Shown here piece by piece: positions 40,608 to 52,754 of a stretch of 64,000 nt of DNA; within the stretch, counting starts at the first letter, position 1; every line of letters starts with the position of its first letter. The DNA is from Azadirachta indica. Its lineage: Eukaryota > Streptophyta > Magnoliopsida > Sapindales > Meliaceae. The notes beneath the pieces were generated by a model, which worked only from the letters and a program-made list of their open reading frames with translations, did no database searches and was not told the origin of the DNA. The position numbers and the translations under genes were made by a program. The stretch is from the NCBI GenBank assembly GCA_022749755.1, contig CM040451.1, forward strand, positions 4,292,871 to 4,356,870. Direction: 5' to 3'.

Positions 40608-42402
40608 TATTTCAAAAAATAGGGGCGGGCCAATATGAAGTCTTAAAACAAATGGATGAGGATGGCTATTGATTTGGGGTTTTACATGAATAAAATATAT
40701 AAATATAATTAATAGTTGATAAATGAAAATATAATAACAAATAAATATTAATTTTATATAAATAATAGTATATAGGTGTTAATTTTTTTTAAAAGATTAA
40801 GAGCTCACTTGAGATAGTTGTTTAAGAATGTAGAAAATAATTTTATATAGCCAAAAATCATTTAAATGTTTGATAAAAAATTTTTCAAAATCACTTTTCA
40901 TAAAATCATCTTATCTTAAAATAAATTTTGAAAAGTAGAGAAAGAGTTATTTTTTAAAATTTAATTTTGAAAATCAATTTTACCTTTAAATATAATATCA
41001 GATATATTCATTTAAAATTACAAAAATACAAAATTAACCTTAAAAAAATTATTAAATTTTAACTTTAACTAGAAAACGAAATTTTTTAAAATAAAATATT
41101 TTCTTTTTATTATTTTTATAGTTTTATTTTATTTTATAATTAAAAATTTTGTATTTTTTATATACACACGTACATATAAACTCTTATTTAAAAATTAATT
41201 TTCGTTCATCATTATTTATTATGTATATTTTTTATCATTTACCTTGTTGCAATATTTGTAATAATAAAAATTACTAAATGTATAAATTGCTTTTCAGATT
41301 CACAACACTTTTAAAAATCAAATTTACTAAATATTAAAGTAATTTTTTTAAAAATTGATTATTTTTATAGTACAATAAAAATATATTATTTTAATATTTA
41401 CAGTAATTCTAAATTGGTCTAAGGTTTTGTGTTTAGTTAAAAGAATTAAAGGCCGGAGAATTCTCCAAAAAAAAAATAATAATAATTTAACCCCCCCAAT
41501 TTTTTTTTTAAGTTTTTCACTTTACTCTTCTTCTATTATAATTTATTTTAAATAATTTTATAGAATTAATTATATAAATTTAACTAATTATTTTTTAATA
41601 GATTGTCATATTATTTTAATTATTTATAAAATTAATTCATATAATATTATTTAAAAACTAATACTTAATTTTAAAAAATATTTAAAAATTATTATAATAT
41701 TCATTTTAATTTGTAATTTTTATCGTGCAACAAATAATGATTGATATAATTATATTTTCTTTTTTTAATTTTCATAATAAAAATGACTACAAATCAAAAT
41801 AAAAATAATGGGCTCAACTGGCCAAGTTTTTTTAAATCATTTTTTATAAGATAAATTTAGTTAATAATATACAAGTTAATCATCTAATATATTATAACTA
41901 ATTTTACTGTTAAAGTTAAGGTTTATTATTATTAATTGTAAGAATGTTTGTGAATATTTTTACTATATTTTGGCATTTATCTTTATTATTTCTATTTGTT
42001 AATTTTTAATTTTTATATAAAAATTGTAAAATATATTGAAGCTTTAATATTTAAAATTTTAAAGATAAATTAAATTATATATAAAATAGAATTAATAGGT
42101 AACTAAGATTTTTTATTTAGAAATGTAACTAATTTTTAAATAAAGATTATTTTTATGCAAAAGAAATATAATAATTTATTTTTCCTTCATAATTTTTTTT
42201 CAATCAAATAAAAGAATGCTATTCCCTTTTTCTTTTTTCATTCTTATTCTTTCTTTATTTCTTTCTATTTTTCGAAGCAAACATAGTCTAAATTTATATC
42301 AAAACTAAGTCCTAAATATAAAGTTTTAGGATTGTTGAACATGAAATTATAATTTTTGTTTCACCCTTTCTATTCTCAGCAAGTTGACCACCAAATTATA
42401 AT

Positions 42403-42411
42403 TATAATTAG
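42403..42411. repeat. 9-bp target-site duplication, left (TATAATTAG)
   Basis: Directly abuts the left terminus of the MULE-like element and is repeated exactly at 43859-43867. Confidence 0.8.
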
Positions 42412-43858
42412 GAGAAATTGACATATATCCCTTGGTGTTTGGGAAAACATACTTACACCCTTAATATTTGGGGAAAAACAAATATCTCTTAATTTTGGAC
42501 AAATATACAGATACCCTTAACTTCTATTTCGGTTAGTTGATTGAATAGTTAAATATCATTTATATCCTTAAACTTTTAAATAATAATAAATTAAACAATA
42601 ATTTAGTCTTCATTCTAATATTTTTTTACAATTTATATTTTGTAATTATAACAATTTAGTTCATATTTTAATATTTTTAATAAGATACTAAGAATTAAAT
42701 AATTTTTTAATTTATTATTTTAATAAAAATTTTAAAAAATTATAATTAAAAAATCTAACAATGAAGTAGATTGGATTCCTATATTAAAATATTTTTAACT
42801 CTTTACTTTTATTTTCTTAATAATAATTTGATATTTAATTGTCAAAAAAAATTTACAATACATTTTTACTATTTCATTTTTATATACACTATACTCATTT
42901 AAAAATTATGTTAAGTGTATATATACAAATAAAATGTCACAATAATATTTTATTTAAAATTTTTTTATAATTGAATATTAAATTATTACTGAAAAAGTAA
43001 AAGAAAAAATTAAAATTATTTAAGTGTATGGGTTTGATTTAACTCATTATTAGAATTTTTTTAACAATAGAATTTTTTAATTTTTTATTGAAATAATAAT
43101 TGAAAAATTATTTAATTCTTAATATATTTGTAAAATATTAAAATAAAGACTAAATTGATATAATAAAAATAATTATGTCTAAACTATTAATATATAAAAG
43201 TTTAGAAGATACAAATGATATTTATTTAATTGGTCAACTAATGATATTGAATTACTAATTTTACTAACAAAAGATATAAAATTTTCTTTTTTTTTATATT
43301 TTATTTATATTTTTACAATAAATATAATAAACTTAACATAATTATTTAAATGAATATAGTGTATATAAAAATAAAATAGTAAAAAAATATTTCAAAATTT
43401 TTTTGACAATTAAATATTAAATTATTATTAAGAAAGTAAAAATAAAAGATTAAAAATACTTTATCATATAGGTCCGGTCTACTTTATTGATAGACCTTTT
43501 AATTATAATTTTTAAAATTTTTATTAAAATAATAAATTAAAAAATTATTTAGTTCTTACTATTTTATTAAAAATATTAAAATAGGAACTAAATTGTTATA
43601 ATTATAAAATATAAATGGTAAAAAATATTATAATAGGAACTAATTTATTATAATTAAAATAATTATTCTTTATGTTATGATTATTTAAAAGTTTAGGAAT
43701 ACAAATGATATTTAACTAATCAATCAACCTAACGAAACAGAAATGAAAGCGGATATATGCATATTTATCCAAATTTGAGGGGGACATTTGTTTTCCTCCA
43801 AATATTAGAAGGTAAGTATTTATTCCCCAAAACATCAAGAGATATATGTCAATTTTCC
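42412..43858. mobile_element. Non-autonomous MULE-like element A (long TIRs)
   Basis: A 1447-bp element starting GAGAAATTGACATATATCCC and ending, in reverse complement, with GGAAAATTGACATATATCTC. The two terminal inverted repeats can be followed for about 190 bp, through words such as AGTTAAATATCATTTATATCC on the left and their complement near 43705 on the right. A 9-bp duplication TATAATTAG flanks it exactly, the length typical of Mutator-like elements. The interior is extremely AT-rich with no transposase frame. Element B (47718-49015) belongs to the same family. Confidence 0.85.
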
Positions 43859-43867
43859 TATAATTAG
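43859..43867. repeat. 9-bp target-site duplication, right (TATAATTAG)
   Basis: Exact copy of 42403-42411 next to the right terminus of element A. Confidence 0.8.
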
Positions 43868-46048
43868 ACATAGATAGCGTTTTTTTTTTATTTATCTGAA
43901 CTTTGAATATAATTGAAATTTAAATTTGAATGATATGTTTACTTTTTATTTTAAAATATTTAAAAATAAATATTAAGTTATTTGTTTTGACAAAATAAAA
44001 AATTTGGAAATTAATATTTTGACATACATACTCTTTTAAATATTATACTTATATTTATAATAATTTGATTATATTATCACAATAGTAAATAAAAAAACTA
44101 ATAAATTATATTAGTATGTACATTATTTATTTGTTTGATATGTATTTTTTTAATAAAATAATTTCTAATAGATAATATAAAAATCAATAAAATTAAATAA
44201 AAATAATAAGTTATATTGTAATATAGTTAAAATTATGTAAATATATAAATTTATTGCCTTAATTAAAGTATAAAATAAGTAGTATTTAAAAGACAAGTAG
44301 AGAGAAACTATAATAGAGAAGAAATATGTAAAAAATAGTTAATTAAAATTTTAATTTTGTCAATAAATAAATTAATAAAATAAGAATTTTTTTAAAAATA
44401 AAAATATTAAATTATTCAGACATTTATCATTTAAATTTAAGTTAAAATTTTTAACTTAATTATATTAAAATATTTTTAATAAATTAAAAAACAAACAATT
44501 CTTTGGTATCTGAATAATTATATTTAGATTTGAGGTAGAAAAACAAATAACCCTATAAGATATAAATCAATAAAAAGAACATTCAATCTTCCTTGTCCTT
44601 TTCTTCATGCTTTGCTTTAATTTTGTTGACTTTTTATAGGAACTCCATTGTTGCAATTGCATGTCCTTGAAAGTAAGTGGTGGTTGCTTTCATTATGGCA
44701 TATTTCGCACCAAATTGTACAATCCCACTAACTTTCACTTAGGCCAAAGCCATAGCAATAAATCTATACATGCATCTCAAGTTAGAGTCAATACATCATG
44801 ACTTCTGTGTATTGAATTTCTGATAAGTAGAGAAATCTTGTTCAATTTGGTTTTTTTATTAGTTAAAATTTTTTTTCTAATGATAAAAATGCTTTCAAAA
44901 TTTTTTATGTTATTTGATTGGTATTAGAGAAGAACTTTTGATAATTAAAAAATTATTTTTCTTCTATTGAAAAAAACTCAAAATTTAAGGTTTTAACAGT
45001 AAAATTTTTTCAACTTCTTTAAAAGATAAAATTATTTAAAATATTTTTTATTTATTTACAAATTGTACATTATTTTTTTTAAAATAGAACATTAAAAATT
45101 CGTTTATTAAAGTAATTATTTAAATTTTCTAAAAAATTCTTTGTGAGAATCAAATAATTAATAAATTTTTGTTAGAAACTCTATTTATAAAAACTTTACG
45201 GGCAAAAAACTTATTTTAAAAAGTTTTATTTAAAAAATTATATCAAATAAATCCTTAACCTAGAATCAACAAATTTTAGTAACTTTTTTGTACTAAAATT
45301 TGGTCACGTATTTTTTCAATTAATTAAAGAAAAATCAATGCAAATTTATTAAAATTTTGATAAATGACAAAACTTTCATATTAATCAATTCCTTACTTCC
45401 TATTATTATTTAAACTCAAAATAGCATGAGAGCATTAAGCATATGCAAAACTACTTGGACTGCGCCTAGAGACTATATCATAGTGTGTTCTTAATTAACA
45501 AAATTATTATTTACTTAGACAAGATTTCAATAAAGGAACAAGAATTCGTACTAAATGAAATTTTTAGTCGAGAAAATGGACTCTAGTAGTTAAATAAATA
45601 ACGAGAATATAATAAATTGTTAAACCTTAACTTTACATAAATAACAATAATATACTCAAGTTAAAAAATTTAATAAGTTTAGATTAGCACATAATTCTGG
45701 TATCGATGATAAGAGGCTACATTACACACGAAGCACTCAAATATCTCTAAGAAAAAAGAAAAAAGGAAAAAAAATAGTCCTTTGAAAGGCATAAATGAAA
45801 AGGGAGGACAGTGGATTATCAAGTAAGCATCATATCCCACGCCCACCACTTGACCCATCAAAAATTAACACCTCTCTTTTCTTTTCATTGATTTCAGCTC
45901 AACAATCAATATCGGCTATTGCTCTTAGCCGCTAGGCCTCACATTATGTTTCCTTTATGTTCGTACCATGATCACTTTAATTTTCTCGCCCTCTCCACCT
46001 TTTGATTTCATCTCTTCTCTCTTTACTCAAATTTCTCGCCCTCTCCAT
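43868..46048. other. AT-rich intergenic DNA upstream of the ATL gene
   Basis: No gene seen. Base composition rises in GC from about 45800. The pyrimidine-rich 45890-46048 stretch is the likely core promoter and 5' leader of the RING gene. Confidence 0.5.
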
Positions 46049-46561
46049 ATGGCTCCTCAAATCTCACCATCTCCATCTCCATCTCCGAATTGTCATCATC
46101 CTCATAATCAAACTCAAGCACCATCGCAAGCACCAGCAACAATCGATTTCAACATTATGGTCATTGTTGCTGCTGTGTTATGTGCCCTAGTTTGTGCCCT
46201 GGGGCTTAACTCTATGTTACAGTGTGTTTTCCAATGCACACATAGAGCAATAACTGAGCCAAGGCAATGGATTATTTCTCGGAGATTGAATTCTGGCCTT
46301 AAGAGGAAAGAAATGGTCGCTTTGCCCACTGCAACTTATGCAACTTCAGGCTCATCTCCCTCATCAACTTCAGCTGCTGGCTGTGCAATTTGCTTGCTGG
46401 ATTTCATCGATGGAGACGAAATTCGGCTTCTTCCCAAATGCAACCATCGCTTTCACGTTGCATGTATCGATCAGTGGCTGCTCTCTCGCTCTTCTTGCCC
46501 TACTTGCAGGCATAGACTCAAATCTAACATTCATTTAGATCAGATTGTTACATCCTTGTGA
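46049..46561 (+). CDS. ATL: ATL-family RING-H2 membrane E3 ubiquitin ligase, intronless
   Basis: 170 residues from this ATG. A Pro/Ser/Gln-rich N-terminus is followed by one membrane segment (about 34-58, [20 protein letters not shown]), a basic stretch, a GLD-like motif (83-94, [12 protein letters not shown]) and a RING-H2 finger with C112, C115, C131, H133, H136, C139, C150 and C153 and the conserved W143. This order is that of plant ATL proteins, which are anchored in endomembranes or plasma membrane and transfer ubiquitin from an E2; many respond to stress or defence signals. The partner and trigger are unknown here. Like most ATL genes it has no intron. An in-frame ATG at 45968 would add 27 residues. 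The later start was preferred because ATGGCT is a good plant initiation context and the extra part reads like a CT-rich leader. The stop is TGA at 46559. Confidence 0.92.
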   Translation: MAPQISPSPSPSPNCHHPHNQTQAPSQAPATIDFNIMVIVAAVLCALVCALGLNSMLQCVFQCTHRAITEPRQWIISRRLNSGLKRKEMVALPTATYATSGSSPSSTSAAGCAICLLDFIDGDEIRLLPKCNHRFHVACIDQWLLSRSSCPTCRHRLKSNIHLDQIVTSL

Positions 46562-47708
46562 ACTTTTATAACTACTACTACAAGCTAGCAATTAATTACT
46601 CCCAAGTTCTATATCCTTCTTTCTCCAGCTAAGTCTCTCTTAATTTCTATAGTATTCTAGCTTATTACACAAATCTTTTGTTATATGAAGAAACTCAAGA
46701 GGAATGTTAAAATGGGTAAGTGAAAGTTTTGTGTATTATGTTAGTATTTTGTATGTATGTATGTATTTATGGATGTCTATGCTAGAAGAAATTGAAATGT
46801 AACTATGCAAGTTTTATTACCTTTTCTATTTGACTTTACATTAACTAAAATGACTTTTTTTCAATGAAAAAAATTATTTTCAATTTTTTTTCTGTTGCAT
46901 CCTTTGACACATACAAAAATTTTAAGAATAAAAAAAATTATTTTTCTTCTACAAAATTTACGTTTTTAATAATATAATTTTTAAAAAAATTATATTATTT
47001 AAAATATTAGTATTTTATTTTAAAAATTTTATATTATTTTTTTAATAATATAATTTTTTAAAATTTATTTATAATAAATTAATAAATTTTTAATAAAATT
47101 TTTATTTATAAAAGTCTATTCTAAAAAATTTTATTTTAAAAAAACTATTCCACACAATAATATGTTTGTTGTGTGTTTCAGTGTGAAACATTTCTTAAGA
47201 TGTTTTTTTTATACATGATTAGTAATTGGTCTCTCTCTCTCTCTCTCTCTAGACATAAAAGATAGTACAGGAGGCTTGTATTCCAGGAGCGTTGAATCAA
47301 GTCAATGGTTATCATTTTAAAAAAGATTGAAATATATAGATGTGCCGGCCTAGTGGTAAATCTAAATCATGATTATTATCAATTATGAGGTGGATTCAAC
47401 TAATATATAAATATATAAAAGAGTTCATAACCCATAAATTTTAGGATAAATAAAATATACATTAAGTGAAGATATTTAAGGTATTCTATAATTACCATAT
47501 CTAAATTTCTATTAAACATACGTAAATATTAATAAATTATAAAAATTATAATATTGCAAATGAAAAAGCCAATGTCATTGCATGACCATGAAATCAATAG
47601 TACTTATGTTATTGCACACAATATTACACTATACAACTACAATATAAGTCCAAAAATAGGGATTAATATTTTGGGAAGTAAAAATTCTTATTATCACATC
47701 ATTTCTAT
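46562..47708. other. 3' flank of the ATL gene, AT-rich
   Basis: Holds the 3' UTR of the ATL gene, a TATG tetranucleotide stretch near 46752 and a (CT)n run at about 47230-47251. No further gene seen. Confidence 0.6.
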
Positions 47709-47717
47709 TAAATTTTA
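47709..47717. repeat. 9-bp target-site duplication, left (TAAATTTTA)
   Basis: Abuts the left terminus of element B; repeated exactly at 49016-49024. Confidence 0.8.
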
Positions 47718-49015
47718 GGGATAATGACATATATCCCCCTGACTTTTACCTTAATAAGCACGTACTCTCTAATATTTGAGAAAAGACAGATATCCACTTA
47801 ATATTTGAATAAATAGGCAGATACCCCCTTAATTTTTATTTTCGTTAGTTGACTATTTAGTTTATTATCATTTATATTCTTAATTTTTTACATAATAATA
47901 ATATGATATATATTTTATTTAATTACAATACTTTGCTTCCTATTTTAATATTTTTCATAATATTTTTTTTTAATTACAACAATTTAATCCCTATTTAATT
48001 TTTTTATAATATACTCAAGAATAAATAAATTTGTTATTTTTTTTATTTTAATAAAAATTTTTGAAAAACACAATTATTTAAAAAAATTAAATAATGAATT
48101 AAATCACACTCATATGTTAAAATATTTTTAACCCTCTTCTTTTACTTTTATAATAATAATATAATATTTAATTATTAAAAAAATTTAATTAAAATATTTT
48201 TTTAACGTTTTATTTTTACATGTAATATATTTATTCAAAAAGTATGTTAAATTCATTATATTTTTTTAAAAATAAATGAAAATATAAATAATAAATACAT
48301 GCTATATATTATACAAATAAAAATAATCAATTTTTTTTTCTATTTTTTAATTAAAATTAAATTATATTGGTTAATAAAAATATAAAATATATTTAATTAC
48401 TAATTCTATTAACAAATGATACTAAATTTTTTCTTTTTTTTTTTACTTTTTTATTTATATTTTCATGATTTTTCTCAAAAAAAATATAATAAATTTAATA
48501 TAATCTTTTAAATAAAAATATTAATATAAGAATAAAATGTTAAAATATACTTCAAATTTTTTTAACAATTAAATATCAAATTTATTATAGAAAAAAATGT
48601 TATAAATATTTTAGCATGAATTTAATCTAACTCATTATTTAAATTTTTTAATAATATTTTCTTTTTAAAATTTTTTATTTAAATAATAAAATTAAAAATG
48701 TATTTAGTTTTGAGTATATTGTGAAAAAAATATTAAATATGGGAGTAAATTGTTATAATTAAAAAAAATATATTGTGAAAAATATTAAAATAGGAATTAA
48801 AATGTTATAATTAAATAAAATATATATTATATTGTTCTTATATAAAAGAGTAGGGACACAAATAATAATAAACTAAATGATCAACTGACGGAAATAAAAG
48901 TTAAGGGGGGTATCTGCCTATTTATCCAAATGTTAGGGGGTATCTATCTTTTCTGAAATGTTGGGGAGATATTTGCTTATTAGTGCAAACGTTAAGGGGT
49001 ATATGTCATTATCTC
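47718..49015. mobile_element. Non-autonomous MULE-like element B (long TIRs)
   Basis: A 1298-bp element starting GGGATAATGACATATATCCC and ending, in reverse complement, with GAGATAATGACATATACCCC. The inverted repeats run for about 180 bp and share words with element A (for example AGGCAGATACCCCC here and CAGATACCC in A, and the GTTAGTTGA stretch). It is flanked exactly by the 9-bp duplication TAAATTTTA. The interior is AT-rich with no transposase. Being AT-rich, the target duplication alone is weak proof, but it coincides with the TIR ends. Confidence 0.85.
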
Positions 49016-49024
49016 TAAATTTTA
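49016..49024. repeat. 9-bp target-site duplication, right (TAAATTTTA)
   Basis: Exact copy of 47709-47717 at the right terminus of element B. Confidence 0.8.
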
Positions 49025-49853
49025 TAGAGTACTGAAATTCAATCCTTATTCATTACATGAAGAGGGATCAATAAACCTTTAACTTTACATATTTTTACAT
49101 AATATATATATATATTAATGAATTTGCACACTTTTAGTTATTGAAATTATATATGACGTGTGTTTATTATATAATAATTAAATATGTTAAATTTAATTTT
49201 AATTGTTTATACTTAATAATTTATAAATGATATAAAAAAATTATGTAAAGTTAAAAGTTATTAATCATTTCTCATGAATATATATGCAGGAGCAGAGCCA
49301 AAAATTGAATATTAGGAAGCTAAAATATTTAAAAGATAAAATTAATTGTCAATATTTTAAAAGTAATTAATAAATTAAGAGATGTAAATGAATAACTTTG
49401 TAAAATATAGAGCTAAATTATATATAAGCTTAAAAAAATGAGTAATGTATAAAATCATAATAAAAAATTTTAAAAATTTGTTAGCCTTCGGGACCTAACT
49501 GGCGCACCGCAATTGTTATATAGACACACACACACACATTCTAGTCTTATTTTTATGACATTTATGAACCAATTTGACATGAGACTTTTATTCTAGTAAC
49601 ACTTCATAATTCATAATTTGTCGAATATATTTACAAAATTGATATAAAAAATTGTTGGCTACTTGATCGTTTAATTCTAATTTCAGAAAAATTCATAATT
49701 TCCAAAAGTGAAGACAAATAATGACAAATAATACAAAATAATTTTTAAATGAAGACACGTTCATAATACAAAATATTGTAGAATAATATTTCGAAGGGAT
49801 AATGACATGTACCCAATATATCATACCAAGATTTTTTGGTTTATTATTCGGTT
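49025..49853. other. AT-rich DNA with a solo MULE-like end
   Basis: No gene. At 49796-49814, GGGATAATGACATGTACCC matches the terminus of elements A and B, so a fragment of a third family member may begin here. An (AC)n run lies near 49525. Confidence 0.5.
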
Positions 49854-49861
49854 TTTGTGTC

Positions 49862-50484
49862 TAGGGATGGTAAAATTTTCCGTGAGTTTGGGACCCCAAA
49901 CCCATGGGGATCCACCCCAACGGGGGAAAATTCAGATAAATTTACAGAAAATGGGGAAAAATTAATCTCCAATTTTTTAATGGGACGGAGATTGGTTTAC
50001 CTCTCCCCACCCCACCCCTCCCCCATTCCCCATTAAAACATAATATAAATATATTATAATTCATAAATTAAATTTTATATATGTAAATATAATTTTATAT
50101 TACAATTTCTAAAATTATATATTATAATTAAATGTAATTAGTAATAAAAAATTATGAAGCCATGAATTAATGTTATAAAAAACAGAATATATAAATAAAA
50201 AGTAAAAAAGTAAAAATTAAAAAGACCCTATATTTTGTTTCTAATAATATATTAATAATATTTTTATTTAAGTTAATTAAATTCTTATATTATTAAAATT
50301 AATTTATAAAAATAATATAAAATGGAGAATTGATATGGAGATAGGGAACTTATTCTCTGCGCGGGGATTCTTCATCCCCATCCCATTAAATTTAGTAGGG
50401 AATGGGGGTTAAAATAAAAAACGGGGTGAAAAGTGGGACATGCCTCCCCACCCCCACCCCCACCCTGCGCCATTGCTATCCTTA
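49862..50484. mobile_element. hAT-like MITE with G/C-rich subterminal repeats
   Basis: A 623-bp element. The left end TAGGGATGGTAAAA matches the reverse complement of the right end (TAAGGATAGCAATG). Flanking 8-mers TTTGTGTC (49854-49861) and TTTGTGCC (50485-50492) differ at one base and fit an 8-bp hAT target duplication. Both subterminal parts contain runs of GGGG/CCCC words around an AT-rich core, a layout seen in many plant hAT MITEs. Non-coding. Confidence 0.65.
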
Positions 50485-50492
50485 TTTGTGCC

Positions 50493-50565
50493 TTATGTTT
50501 TGGCCAGCATTGACTCCTTTAGACAAATTCCTTGGTGAGATAGTCAAGAAAGGAATTAGAGTTTT
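50493..50565 (-). pseudogene. Fragment of pararetrovirus-like RNase H end, minus strand
   Basis: Minus-strand translation gives a short peptide containing DYLTKEF, then an in-frame stop. It resembles the end of the RNase H domain of caulimovirus-type polyproteins and is similar to the + strand fragment near 51230-51290, but in the opposite orientation. Too short to be more than a relic. Confidence 0.4.
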
Positions 50566-51051
50566 GATTCAATAAAATTATTTTATTTCAAATCAAACTT
50601 ATATTCTTTATTATAATATCTATTAAGGAATCATAATTTTAATTAATAGATTAATAGTTTTGGTGATAAATTTTCTAATCAAATTATTGATAAAATGTAA
50701 CTTAAAAGGTTTTGGAAAGCTATAATTATTATGCAGATCACAATATGAATAATTTTTATGTGTATTTAAAAGAGAGATGAAAGAAAATTTTGAAATTATA
50801 TATGTACAAACCAACATATAGAAATTATTAGACAATTCAAAACCCAAATCTAAATCTTTCCTTATTTGCTATAACAAACCCCAATACCTTCAAAATAATA
50901 AAAACTTATGTCTCTAAAATAGGCTACGAAGGAATACTTAAACTAAAGAAAAACAACAAAGATAATCCAATATACTTCCAGACATGCATTAGATGAAACT
51001 CAACAAAATTACCATACTATTAAATTAAAAAGAGATATTATCTATTATTTT

Positions 51052-52200
51052 ATGCATTACAAAATTTCAAAGTATTTATTAAATCAAAAATATTTTTTAA
51101 GTGTTAATTATAAATTTGTAAAAGATATTTTACAAAAAAAAAATATTGATTCAAAACAAATTTTTACAAGTTGGCAAATAATTTTAACGCTTATTTGGGT
51201 TTTAAGTGCATCAAAGGAGAGTCTAATTTCCCTTCTTGACTATCTCAAAAGGGAATTATCCGAGAGAGGTAATGCTGCCAAAAATACAGAGACTAGAAAG
51301 ACCAAGAAAACAAATCCAAATATAGTGTGCAAGGATAAACAAATTAAAATAAATCATAAGGCCGATACCAAATAAAAGGTCATGATATGATATTATGTAC
51401 AAAGATAGAAATAATTTTAGAAATATAATTACAAAATCAGTTACTGAAATAACACTTTCTTTCAATAAAAACGAAGAGATTGTAGCATTTCCAATTCTTA
51501 TTCTTTTTGGAAGTGCTAGTTCAGTCCAAAAATATTTCGAAAATAAATTAAAGACAAGAATTTTACTTTTTGAAGAAGAAGTTTGCAAAATAATCATGAT
51601 ATTTTCCTCAAATTTTATTTGCAAAATATTTATTTCATTTCAGAAGACCCAAATAAAACACAAAAAATTTTATGAATTTATTTTTATAGATTTAGATGCT
51701 TTTGACTCAAACATTATCAATCCAAAGAGAACCTAAATTTCATCAACCATTCAATTATCCAAATTGTTATGATACTCACTCGTTTTGAGTGGGGACCGGA
51801 CCTAAACAAATACAAAATAATTTCTCAAATTTTTGATCCTCTTGGTTATAATTACTGATATTATTATTAAGCTTGGCTTCATGTATTTTTATTCCAAAAC
51901 AAACACTCTTAGTTATACTATTTCAAAAATGGAGTCAATTTTAATTTTTTCATATTGATTTATTGAGGTGCAATCATTTTGGACCAATTCCAGAAATCCT
52001 TCTATAAAATTTTTGCAAAGGTTGTGAAACCTTTAAACAAATATTGCTTTTTAAAGAAAAAAGATTTCGAATTTCCAATCTTCTTGTATTTTTTCTTCGA
52101 ACTTTCTTTTGGAATGAATTTATTCTTGGGATTATGAATTTGTTGCAAGAGAGATTCCATATTTTGGGCGACAGACAAGTCAAATGATGGGTGATTAATC
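51052..52200 (+). pseudogene. Decayed endogenous pararetrovirus-like (caulimovirid) sequence
   Basis: The first part (51052-51300) reads like the end of a reverse transcriptase/RNase H domain, with SKQIF followed by WQ and later DYLKREL. A second open stretch (51395-51736) follows. A third, broken by stops, begins near 51783 with the words EWGPDLNKYKI and SQIFDPLGYNY. Together these are reminiscent of the tail of caulimovirus-type insertions common in plant genomes. No frame is intact; stops and frameshifts separate all blocks. It could also be a related LTR retroelement. No functional product is expected. Confidence 0.5.
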
Positions 52201-52754
52201 CTCAAATGTTCTAATATACATCAAGATGTTTTATTTTATTTATGGAAATTTCTCTTCAGGATTTTTTTCTCTAACTCATTAAAAGTTAAAACCAAATGGA
52301 TCTCACGATACATAAATTGTAACTAAAAATGTTTTTAATATTTAAAATACAGAAAAGAAGAAAATATTGAAAGGAGGTAAAATGAAATTATTTTCATCAT
52401 TTAAGGTAAAAAACGAAAATGCAATTATAATCCCAAGCATTATGCTTTTACATTCCATTTTGATAGCGAGGTATTGGACATTTTTCGAATGGAAATGAAC
52501 CTGAAGTTACTATTGTAAGATCTTAACAACATGATGAAAATTGAAAAAAAATGTAAAACTTATTAAGATAAAAAAAATTTAAAAAAAATTATAAGATATG
52601 TAAAAGAGGTTTGCAGGTAGCTTGGATCGCCCCTAAAAATTTCTTTTAAATCCTAATAAATGAACTAATAATCAAAATAATTCTTTAGAAACCTTTTGTA
52701 TCCTCAATTAAACGTTTAACTATGTAAAGATCAATAATTTAATACTACTTTTTA
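52201..52754. other. AT-rich DNA between pararetrovirus relic and repeated element
   Basis: Nothing recognisable. May still contain decayed parts of the preceding insertion. Confidence 0.4.

Larger units (their letters stand above)
39435..42402. other. 3' flank of CCT and AT-rich intergenic DNA
   Basis: No gene seen. It holds two long trinucleotide microsatellites (listed separately), a palindrome GGAGAATTCTCC near 41458 and long stretches of over 80% A+T. Confidence 0.6.

Noticed and set aside
45968..46048. Upstream in-frame ATG extending the ATL protein by 27 residues
   Set aside because: The added segment reads like a CT-rich leader, and the ATGGCT start at 46049 gives a typical ATL N-terminus. 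It remains possible.
47340..47400. tRNA-like or SINE-like A box (GCCTAGTGGTAAATC)
   Set aside because: No acceptable B box (GGTTCGANTCC) at the right distance and no cloverleaf; the similarity is too short.
51974..52205. Two overlapping minus-strand frames of 67-69 codons
   Set aside because: Opposite to the pararetrovirus-like relic, overlapping each other, with no recognisable motif; more likely shadows of decayed viral sequence.
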